Shown here piece by piece: positions 13,846-20,498 of a DNA stretch of 21,932 nt. Position 1 is the stretch's first letter, and every line of letters starts with the position of its first letter. The DNA is from an uncultured Collinsella sp. (GTDB lineage Bacteria; Actinomycetota; Coriobacteriia; Coriobacteriales; Coriobacteriaceae). Under the pieces are notes generated by a model, which had not been told where the DNA came from, ran no database searches, and saw only the letters and a program-made list of their open reading frames with translations. Made by a program: the position numbers and the translations under genes. The stretch lies in the NCBI GenBank assembly GCA_900541015.1, contig UQIB01000033.1, positions 1-21,932 on the forward strand, read 5' to 3'.

Positions 13846-15477
13846 TTACAGTTCAATCACTTCGTCGCAAGCCTCAAGCAACTCGGGATCATGCGAGACA
13901 ACAACCACTATATGATCTTCTTTCTTCTGTTGCAGAATATCAATGAACGCTGACCTACTCGCTCCGTCAAGAGCCGACGTCGGTTCATCGAATAACATGA
14001 CGGGCGAGTCCTTGAGCAATACACGAATAATCGCAATCTTCTGCTTCTCACCACCCGATATATTATGGTTTTGCTCGTCCAGCACCCCATCAAGACCATT
14101 GGGAAGTGTTGAGACCAGTTTGGTCAGACCAAACTGGTCTACAAGTCGCCCGACTTCAAGAATTGGACAATTATCGCCCGCGAGTAGCGTCAGATTCTCT
14201 CTGAGTGTTCCGTTAACGACATCGGGTTCTTGCTCGGCAATACCAACGACATGCGAGCGTAGATTTATAGAATCAATCTGGCTCAAATCAACCTCGTCAT
14301 AAGCAATAGTCCCAACGCAATCATCGGGATATAGACCAGCTATGCCATCGAGAAGCGTGCTTTTCCCGCTTCCGTTTGCGCCCGACACGCCGTATAAGAC
14401 TCCTCGATTAAGCGAGATGAGCTCTGGATAATCTATGATTCGATCGGTATCAGGACGACAAATCGACAGGCCCTTGCACACAAGTGAAACAGGAGAACCA
14501 ATGCGGACAGAGCCGTTCGCCTCTTCATCCATTGCCCAAAGGCGCTTAAGGCGTTGGGCGCTCACCTTGCTCGCCTGGTAGCTTTTGCCCCAAGAAAGCA
14601 AGTTCACCAGAGCAGAATTGGCGCTCGAATAATAGCTCAATGCCGTCAGCAGAAAACCAACCGGCATTTTGCCTGCGACAATCTCACAGCCTCCAATCGC
14701 GAGCAAACAGAACTGCGCAAAGGAAAAAATCAACTGATTCGCAAGTTCGAACCGTGATCCGGCTTTTTGGTTAGCCAATATAGCTGGATAAAGACCATCG
14801 AAAGCCTTCTGCAGCCTCAAAGAATAGAAATCAAATAACGAATGGCGACGTAGAAAGGAGACGCTCTCCAGTTGACTCTGAAGAGTCCCAAAGAAAGTAG
14901 CGGTCTTTTCTTGAAACTCAAAGCCTCGATTGAACAGCAGCCCGCTAAACAATCGATAAACTACTGCCCCCGTAACGATGCAGGCTAGACAAGCAATCGC
15001 CATCGCAATGTTTATATTCATCAACAGAATCAAGGAACAAATAATCGTTGCAACACCGCCAATAATATTTGACGCCGATGTTATTCCGAATATTATGAGA
15101 TCGTTTGAATCGTGATTGATTTGCTGATTATAATAGCCCGCATCAAATCCGATGAAAAACTTCCGGGGCAAACGCTTGACGTGTTCAAGTGTGTCAGCGT
15201 TAAGTTGATATCCCGCATGCGCTTGAAGGTCGACATAGACTAGGGAAGTCCAATAGGCCAACACCGACCCCACAATGGCGACCACGCCAATCGCGAAAAT
15301 ACATAAGACTAGCGTCCGCAAACTAATACCGAGGACATTTTTTGTCGCCAGCACATTTACAGTCAGTCCCAACAAATATGGTTCAGCAAGGCTGCACAGC
15401 TGAGACAAGACATCGAGAAGCAGATAGACATAAAGCCTTGGCTTATGGAGGAGATATATCTTCCAAAATCTAAACAT
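13846..15477 (-). CDS. ABC exporter (fused membrane and ATPase domains)
   Basis: A 543-residue exporter half-transporter. A type I transmembrane domain of about six helices (residues 1-300) is followed by an ATPase domain with Walker A GANGSGKST (366-374), signature ISGGEKQ (473-479), Walker B VMLFDEP (493-499) with SALD, and H-loop VSHDPE. There is no N-terminal C39 peptidase domain, so leader removal, if any, needs another protease. The start at 15477 is preferred because GAGG lies nine bases upstream and it overlaps the radical SAM gene by eight bases; a start at 15492 is possible but lacks a ribosome site. As last gene of the operon it probably exports the modified peptide. Confidence 0.9.
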   Translation of the reverse strand: MFRFWKIYLLHKPRLYVYLLLDVLSQLCSLAEPYLLGLTVNVLATKNVLGISLRTLVLCIFAIGVVAIVGSVLAYWTSLVYVDLQAHAGYQLNADTLEHVKRLPRKFFIGFDAGYYNQQINHDSNDLIIFGITSASNIIGGVATIICSLILLMNINIAMAIACLACIVTGAVVYRLFSGLLFNRGFEFQEKTATFFGTLQSQLESVSFLRRHSLFDFYSLRLQKAFDGLYPAILANQKAGSRFELANQLIFSFAQFCLLAIGGCEIVAGKMPVGFLLTALSYYSSANSALVNLLSWGKSYQASKVSAQRLKRLWAMDEEANGSVRIGSPVSLVCKGLSICRPDTDRIIDYPELISLNRGVLYGVSGANGSGKSTLLDGIAGLYPDDCVGTIAYDEVDLSQIDSINLRSHVVGIAEQEPDVVNGTLRENLTLLAGDNCPILEVGRLVDQFGLTKLVSTLPNGLDGVLDEQNHNISGGEKQKIAIIRVLLKDSPVMLFDEPTSALDGASRSAFIDILQQKKEDHIVVVVSHDPELLEACDEVIEL

Positions 15478-16756
15478 CGTGATTTGCCTCATGCGAATAC
15501 TGATAATTACGAGCTAACCGCATTCTCTGCCTGGCATTGAATTTAACGCTCGCGCATTTTCTCTGACCCTCCATCGCGGCGTGGGGACATCCGCCCATAC
15601 AAGCCGGAAACATTACACACTCGCCACATACTGGGTCGTTTGGTAAATACTCCATCCATTTCAAATAGTTCGAATTAGCTTTCACACCTTCTCGAACATT
15701 TCCAACGGCGCACTCGCCCTTGCCAACCTCATCCCAACATTTAAAAAGTCTACCAAGCGGATCGATGACAAACGAATTAAGGGAAACCGCACAGCAGACA
15801 CCTGGTTCATACGGCGTAAACGGAACAACGTTGAATCCGCGCTCGCTAGCTTTATCCATAAAGAATGTTTCAACTTGAGAGAACCCACGCTGCGAGAAAC
15901 AATGAATGTCATTTGAGCAGGTATCGTTAACATTGTCGACCGCCGCAAGATAAATCGCGACTTTACCGCGAAGCCCCCTAGCTTCAAGCTCATCGATCAA
16001 CGCATCAACCTCTTTGCTATTGGATTCATCAACATTCACGCGAATGGTAATTTGAAGAACGTCGGCACATGAGATGATATTGTCGATAATGGCGTCATAT
16101 GTCGGGCGACCGTCAGCTGGGACCCTCCGCGAATCATGATCCCTCTTTGAGCCATCGATAGTGATTTGAACCGAACCGACCTGACAATCAGCAAGCTTTT
16201 GAGCAATTTCTCGCGTCAAGAGATATCCGTTCGTTACCATTCCGGCAGAATAAGTGGCGCCTGGCCTAATCGCTCCTCTCAGTTCTTTTGTCAGTCGCTC
16301 AATCATATCCACGCAAAGTAAGGGCTCGCCTCCATACCAGTCAACGTGAAGATCGTTGATCCCGGAATAGCCGGAACGCACAAACGTTGCGACATCCGTC
16401 ATTGTTTCCTCTGACATAGTGGGGTGCGAGCAGCCCTTTTCATAGCAGTAGGGGCACCTAAAGTTGCACGCCAGCGTTGGAGCAATCGTCAGGCCTAAAT
16501 AGTCATTTGCAAACCTTGCCGACAGGCTCTCGAGCATCAACAGTCGCCGCTCGTCAACATCGTCATCTACCAACATGCCGCCTATCTTAAGGGCCTCTTC
16601 GAAATCACCATCTAAGGCAGCGGCACCCTTGCGAAATAAATTCAGTTTATTCATGTGCGCAGCGTCAAGGTCGAGAACACCACCAGACCGGGTATTGTAG
16701 ATAGTGATCCCGTTCACATCGTTCTCTTCAATAACGTTAAATTCAGACTCTTTCAT
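15470..16756 (-). CDS. radical SAM/SPASM peptide maturase
   Basis: A 428-residue enzyme. An N-terminal region (1-85, with YNTRSGGVLDLD) resembles the front part of peptide maturases. The radical SAM core has the [4Fe-4S] motif CNFRCPYC (Cys97, Cys101, Cys104) and GGEP (142-145). A C-terminal SPASM region binds auxiliary clusters, with cysteines at 321, 322, 340, 349, 377, 380, 386, 390 and 401 (CGECVMFPACMGGCPHA). SPASM maturases of this type install thioether or C-C crosslinks in ribosomal peptides. Its partner is inferred to be the five-Cys peptide at the operon head. The ATG abuts the upstream permease stop with no gap and the 3' end overlaps the exporter. It may belong to the CcpM/Cys-rich peptide maturase group; that subfamily call is uncertain. 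Confidence 0.9.
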   Translation of the reverse strand: MKESEFNVIEENDVNGITIYNTRSGGVLDLDAAHMNKLNLFRKGAAALDGDFEEALKIGGMLVDDDVDERRLLMLESLSARFANDYLGLTIAPTLACNFRCPYCYEKGCSHPTMSEETMTDVATFVRSGYSGINDLHVDWYGGEPLLCVDMIERLTKELRGAIRPGATYSAGMVTNGYLLTREIAQKLADCQVGSVQITIDGSKRDHDSRRVPADGRPTYDAIIDNIISCADVLQITIRVNVDESNSKEVDALIDELEARGLRGKVAIYLAAVDNVNDTCSNDIHCFSQRGFSQVETFFMDKASERGFNVVPFTPYEPGVCCAVSLNSFVIDPLGRLFKCWDEVGKGECAVGNVREGVKANSNYLKWMEYLPNDPVCGECVMFPACMGGCPHAAMEGQRKCASVKFNARQRMRLARNYQYSHEANHDV

Positions 16757-17566
16757 TTATATGCTCCGTTTTCTGATGGCACCCTTGATGGCCCAACAAA
16801 GTCCAAGGATGACAATGGGGACGACTGTTGCCAGCACTACAAATAGCAACGTCCCCGGCACGATGAATTGAATTGATCGCGGGGACGCAAGGGTTGCGAG
16901 CCATGTCAAGTGCAGTGGCATATTTGCATTCCCGTACCCCAAATAAAGCAGCAAGATGATGAACGATAGAACGAACGCGCCATTTCCAAAGAGCGAGATG
17001 GCCAGGACGAGCAGCAGACATAACGTTGTGCAAATCAAGGCAGCAAGGGACAGTCGAAGTAGAAACTCTCCGATCACATCCATCGTCATTCCTATGCCAC
17101 ACGCACTTTGGACCACACTAACGAGTATCGAGAAGAGGACAAAACCACCGACAAGCGCGACAATCGAGACAAGAGTCCTTGCAACCAACAACTGTATTGT
17201 TTGCATTCCCCTTGCATAGGAAGCAAGCCATTGAGATCCTGTTATCGGGGTTCGAAACGCATAGCCGATGACGAGAACAGCAACAATAGGGAAGAACAAA
17301 GAGTGAGCAAGCGGTGCCACAGTGGAAAGGTAGCGAGCTCCATCCTTAACGAGGTCTCCCGGAATTCCTTTAAAACCATATTGTGGGTTTGGAAAGAAGC
17401 CCATGATACCGTCGCCAAGCCAATCGCTCGTTCCGTAGGCTCTCCATGGTTCAAATGATACTGAATAAAGCAATGCGAGCACGAAACCTGCCACAATCAG
17501 CAGAAGAGGCGTTTTGCTCTTCATAACTCGATAGGCTTCAGCCTTGATCATTTCTTTGTAGCGCAT
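16757..17566 (-). CDS. ABC-2 type permease subunit
   Basis: A 269-residue membrane protein with a short cytoplasmic start and about six hydrophobic segments, the first at LLLIVAGFVLALLYSV. A sizeable extracytoplasmic loop (about 45-90) lies between the first and second helices. It resembles ABC-2 permeases that work with BcrA-like ATPases, often in bacteriocin immunity. The ATG at 17566 follows GAGGAGGGGG; an upstream in-frame start would overlap the neighbouring permease. It shares with that neighbour an N-terminal 'acidic-Ala-Arg' segment before the first helix and an extracytoplasmic YGTSD motif, suggesting the two are duplicated partners. Confidence 0.82.
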   Translation of the reverse strand: MRYKEMIKAEAYRVMKSKTPLLLIVAGFVLALLYSVSFEPWRAYGTSDWLGDGIMGFFPNPQYGFKGIPGDLVKDGARYLSTVAPLAHSLFFPIVAVLVIGYAFRTPITGSQWLASYARGMQTIQLLVARTLVSIVALVGGFVLFSILVSVVQSACGIGMTMDVIGEFLLRLSLAALICTTLCLLLVLAISLFGNGAFVLSFIILLLYLGYGNANMPLHLTWLATLASPRSIQFIVPGTLLFVVLATVVPIVILGLCWAIKGAIRKRSI

Positions 17567-17568
17567 TT

Positions 17569-18372
17569 TTACCCCCTCCTCGTTTTGATCCCCATGGCCC
17601 CAAGCCACAACGAAACAACGGCGCAAATAACAGCGAACAGAATGATCTGGTTAATAGTTAGGCCTTGAAAGCACAGATTTCCAAGATGGCGTAGGTATGG
17701 TCCGACGGAGAGCCACCAGGGAATTTGCGTCGATGCGTGATTGGAAAAGACCACCAGCGTATATTCATCGGAGGCAAGCAGCGTCCCGACCAACACCAAC
17801 ATAATGCTAAGCGGTGCATTTCTAAGTAAATAGAAAACTGCCATCGACTGAGCCACCAATGCAGCCAAAATTAGATCAATCAAAAGCAACACGGGCAGGT
17901 ATCGATTAAGAAACACTTGCCCGTCCACATAACAGCCAAGCGGAGATTTGAAGAGAGTGAATCCCGAAAACAGGCTAAACGCTGTTGAGGTTGCAATCGT
18001 CAGAACAAGCCACTTTGCGACAACGGCCTTTGCTATACCCGCACCTTTTGCATACGTCACTTCTGAAGACCTGCTTTGATAATCCATAGCGCAGGAAATA
18101 ACAATGCATCCTACTAGAACGAAAAACCACTCGTAGGTCATGAATAGTGCCGTCCGAACCGCCGAACCAGCCGGATCACTCTTGTCGAGGATGTTTGCAA
18201 AGAAACCAATCTGTTTGCCAACTCCCCCTAAATCAGATGTTCCATAAGTTCCGTACATATTTGGATTACAGACATCTTTAACAATCCAAATTCCCCAGAT
18301 CAACAACACGAAAAAGGCTGGGTTTCTGAGCAATCGGCGGGCTTCGCATCTAATCAGTCGCATAAGTTGCAT
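17569..18372 (-). CDS. ABC-2 type permease subunit
   Basis: A 267-residue membrane protein with about six hydrophobic helices. An N-terminal amphipathic start (LMRLIRCEARRLLRNPAFFVLL) and a large first outer loop containing YGTYGTSDLGG echo the YGTSD of the adjacent permease. The ATG at 18372 follows GGGGAGG and overlaps the ATPase gene by 23 bases, so ATPase and permease are coupled. It probably pairs with the next permease to form a heterodimeric channel. Role as immunity or export is inferred from the operon. Confidence 0.82.
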   Translation of the reverse strand: MQLMRLIRCEARRLLRNPAFFVLLIWGIWIVKDVCNPNMYGTYGTSDLGGVGKQIGFFANILDKSDPAGSAVRTALFMTYEWFFVLVGCIVISCAMDYQSRSSEVTYAKGAGIAKAVVAKWLVLTIATSTAFSLFSGFTLFKSPLGCYVDGQVFLNRYLPVLLLIDLILAALVAQSMAVFYLLRNAPLSIMLVLVGTLLASDEYTLVVFSNHASTQIPWWLSVGPYLRHLGNLCFQGLTINQIILFAVICAVVSLWLGAMGIKTRRG

Positions 18373-19078
18373 TATCTGCCTCCCCGATCAAATCCAAAAA
18401 CCGCTTTTCCAAACTTCTATTTTTATAGGAATTCTCTTCCTTAACGAGAAGCCTGCCTTGATGGAGAAAAGCGAAAGATGTCGCGACTTTCTCCAGTTCA
18501 TCTAGGTTATGGCTTGAAATGAGCACCGTTTTATCCCGCCTGTCCTTCAATGACAGCAGAAGATCGCGCACCTCGATCACGCCCACTGGATCGAGCCCGT
18601 TAATCGGTTCATCCATGATGAGTAGTCGCGGGTTACCCAGAAGAGCCGTTCCAATGTCCAGGCGGCGCTTCATGCCGAGCGAGTATTGTTTTACCGATAC
18701 ATCTGCTGCATTTTCTAGACCAACGGCAGCAAGCACTCGATTGACTTCACTTTTCGGCAGTCCCCACTCGATACAGCGTGAGGTCAAGTTTTCTCGACCG
18801 GTTAAGTTCAAGAATGCCCCACAGCCGTCGGGGACGAATCCGATATTTCTGCGTGCTTTTGCCAGACTTGTTCTCCCAGACTCGCCGAAAAAACTGACTG
18901 AGCCTTTTGTTGCCTTTAGCAAGCCGAGGAGAATATCGATCAATGTACTCTTCCCCGCGCCGTTCTCTCCAACGAGAGCGCACACTTCACCCTCAGCTAT
19001 ATCAAATGAAACATCAGACAACGCCCAGTTTTTGCCGTAGCGCTTTGATAGATCCTTGATTGAAATCGCATTACCCAT
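18350..19078 (-). CDS. ABC transporter ATPase (BcrA/LanF-like)
   Basis: A 242-residue ATPase with Walker A GENGAGKST (37-45), signature YSLGMKRRL (132-140), Walker B LLIMDEP (152-158) with NGLDP, and H-loop SSHNLDEL (188-195). The altered signature YSLGMKRR is typical of drug- and lantibiotic-immunity ATPases working with ABC-2 permeases. It is the second gene of the operon, 103 bases after the precursor peptide and behind a terminator-like hairpin. It should energise the two permeases that follow. Confidence 0.9.
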   Translation of the reverse strand: MGNAISIKDLSKRYGKNWALSDVSFDIAEGEVCALVGENGAGKSTLIDILLGLLKATKGSVSFFGESGRTSLAKARRNIGFVPDGCGAFLNLTGRENLTSRCIEWGLPKSEVNRVLAAVGLENAADVSVKQYSLGMKRRLDIGTALLGNPRLLIMDEPINGLDPVGVIEVRDLLLSLKDRRDKTVLISSHNLDELEKVATSFAFLHQGRLLVKEENSYKNRSLEKRFLDLIGEADNATYATD

Positions 19079-19095
19079 GTCTCATGAACCTCATT

Positions 19096-19146
19096 AAAAA
19101 AGGCAGCGCGGCCGACGGATGGCAGTTATCGACCACGCTGCTTACC
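19096..19146 (-). terminator. intercistronic terminator or attenuator after the precursor peptide
   Basis: On the minus strand GCAGCGTGGTCG (19130-19141) pairs with CGGCCGCGCTGC (19103-19114) as a 12-bp stem with two wobbles, followed by six T. It lies 35 bases after the precursor stop and just before the ATPase gene. Partial read-through would give many copies of peptide mRNA and fewer of the enzymes. Confidence 0.85.
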
Positions 19147-19181
19147 CTCTGCTGTCTTAACCAGCATTAACGTTCGCCTTG

Positions 19182-19295
19182 CTAGAAATGAACATATACG
19201 CCAAAACAGCTACAGCGCGAACACGGGTGGTAATTGCGGCAGCCACCACTGCCACCACCCTGCACGTTGCTGCATGGATCGATTACCCAGTTCAT
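19182..19295 (-). CDS. Cys-rich RiPP precursor peptide (37 aa)
   Basis: This short gene has a near-perfect ribosome site: AAAGGAGG, five bases, then ATG. The 37-residue product has five cysteines (8, 19, 25, 28, 30). It starts MNWVIDPCSN, has the Gly-rich hinge GGGSGG (13-18), and its C-terminal half holds the cluster CRNYHPCSRCSC (19-30) and an aromatic tail ending in YVHF. The likely core is residues 19-37, with cleavage after GlyGly possible. It heads an operon with a radical SAM/SPASM maturase and two ABC systems, so it is the expected maturase substrate. The M-x-x-V-I-x-P start recalls Clo7bot-type Cys-rich peptides, but that link is from memory and weak. Expression is set by the promoter at 19335-19366 and a terminator-like hairpin follows it. 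Confidence 0.82.
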   Translation of the reverse strand: MNWVIDPCSNVQGGGSGGCRNYHPCSRCSCFGVYVHF

Positions 19296-19334
19296 AATTA
19301 CCTCCTTTCGATTTATCGTCTGTTTTAATACTCC

Positions 19335-19366
19335 GTTATCGTATATCGATAACCTTATGTTTTCAA
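19335..19366 (-). promoter_or_regulatory. peptide operon promoter with embedded palindrome
   Basis: On the minus strand TTGAAA (19361-19366), a 17-base spacer and TACGAT (19338-19343) form a good promoter. The palindrome GTTATCG-TATAT-CGATAAC (19335-19353) covers the -10 and part of the spacer, so a bound repressor would shut the operon. The adjacent Cro/C1-type regulator is the obvious candidate. Confidence 0.7.
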
Positions 19367-19387
19367 GAACTATTTTTCGAATAATTT

Positions 19388-19421
19388 AAGGCTCCTACCG
19401 ATCGTTTGCGGTAGGAGCCTT
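19388..19421 (-). terminator. terminator after the HTH regulator gene
   Basis: AAGGCTCCTACCG (19388-19400) pairs perfectly with CGGTAGGAGCCTT (19409-19421) around an eight-base loop. On the minus strand an AT-rich but imperfect tail (AAATTATT) follows. It separates the regulator pair from the peptide promoter. Confidence 0.7.
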
Positions 19422-19464
19422 GCATGTATACGTGTTTGTCTTCTTGTCTTCTTATTCTGTTTTG

Positions 19465-19791
19465 TTATTCCTTAGAAAGATCTACTACGTAAACCTCTGT
19501 GGGCAACATCTCGGAGGGGTCGGAATTGCGTCTTTGCAAAATCTTATTCCGCGCACGCGCGATGGCAAGTTCCTCAAGTTCTATTTCACTCACGCGACGG
19601 ATCAAATCTCCCGGCTGACAATCCAACTCAACACAGATATCGAGCAATGTCTTCAAGCGTATGGCCTTAATTTTTGCATTACGGATTTTAGAAATGTTAG
19701 CTGGCGTATGCCCAGTCGCTCTTATTAGATCGGCATTTGTTTTCCCGGTCTTAAGCAAAAGTGTCTCAACCTCAATAATGAGATAATCCAT
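19465..19791 (-). CDS. Cro/C1-type (YozG-like) transcriptional regulator
   Basis: A 108-residue protein with a compact helix-turn-helix at about 15-65 (KTNADLIRATGHTPANISKI, then LKTLLDICVELDCQPGDLI). The C-terminal tail is charged and continues past the usual YozG length of about 70 residues. The 'DLIRATGHTPANISKI' recognition region and the D-C-Q-P-G-D-L ending are typical of small HTH proteins that accompany DUF2975 membrane proteins. The ATG at 19791 follows AGGTG and lies 10 bases after the upstream gene; a TTG two codons earlier is possible. Probable repressor of its own operon and perhaps of the peptide operon. Confidence 0.85.
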   Translation of the reverse strand: MDYLIIEVETLLLKTGKTNADLIRATGHTPANISKIRNAKIKAIRLKTLLDICVELDCQPGDLIRRVSEIELEELAIARARNKILQRRNSDPSEMLPTEVYVVDLSKE

Positions 19792-19801
19792 GGTCAATCA
19801 C

Positions 19802-20371
19802 CTAGACCAAATCATCGGACTGGGACTGCAAAAGCGCCCCATAGCGCCAGAAGATCGACAAAGCGAAAGCAACCATCATTGCAATGATGGATCCCACATC
19901 CAAAGTGACGCCTGAGTCACCAATCTGAAGGAGAGCGGAATTCATACGACAGCTCAACATACAATTCCCCATCATTATTTTTAAATCGCTGCCAATCTGT
20001 AAGGAGCCCATCACAGCATTAATTGCAAATAGGCAAGCAATAACGGCAATCATCCGTGCATGTGGAATAGTAAAAGGCGATTGACGACGGGCGACATCGA
20101 AGCTGATGCTTAACAATGTAAACTCCCCTGCAAGGAGCAAAACCGCCCATAGCGCCAAGTTTGGAAGCGCGATGCTGCCACCCTCACCAAGCTCAACGAC
20201 CCCCTCGATTACCACTGCGCCATTCAAAATGCTATGGCATGCAACAACAAATGCCGAACCAAAGACGGCGATGGTAGCGATGGCTATAAGTGCCAGCACG
20301 GCACAAAGAACCATTCCGATTTTTCTCATGTTATCGAACGACATCTCAATTCTTTGAGCGCGATTCGCCAT
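19802..20371 (-). CDS. DUF2975-like membrane protein
   Basis: A 189-residue protein with four hydrophobic segments: around 20-45 (VLCAVLALIAIATIAVFGSAFVV), 70-95 (LALWAVLLLAGEFTLL), 105-125 (MIAVIACLFAINAVMG) and 155-180 (IIAMMVAFALSIFWRYG). The layout and the adjacent YozG-like regulator match the DUF2975/HTH gene pairs common in Gram-positive bacteria, whose role is not established. The ATG at 20371 follows AAAGGAG with five bases spacing; a longer upstream frame lacks a ribosome site. A role in sensing or immunity for the neighbouring peptide operon is speculative. Confidence 0.75.
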   Translation of the reverse strand: MANRAQRIEMSFDNMRKIGMVLCAVLALIAIATIAVFGSAFVVACHSILNGAVVIEGVVELGEGGSIALPNLALWAVLLLAGEFTLLSISFDVARRQSPFTIPHARMIAVIACLFAINAVMGSLQIGSDLKIMMGNCMLSCRMNSALLQIGDSGVTLDVGSIIAMMVAFALSIFWRYGALLQSQSDDLV

Positions 20372-20441
20372 AGTAACTCCTTTTGCCATCCAGCAGATCT
20401 TATTCAATTATTTTATCGTTACCGGAAACTCTTCTCTACAA

Positions 20442-20473
20442 GAAAAGGGGCGCTCCCTCATCGGGAACGCCCC
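20442..20473 (-). terminator. clpC terminator
   Basis: On the minus strand GGGGCGTTCCC (20463-20473) pairs with GGGAGCGCCCC (20447-20457) over 11 bp with one wobble. TTTTCTTGT follows. It lies 25 bases after the clpC stop. Confidence 0.9.
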
Positions 20474-20498
20474 CATCATGCATGGTTATATTCAATCC

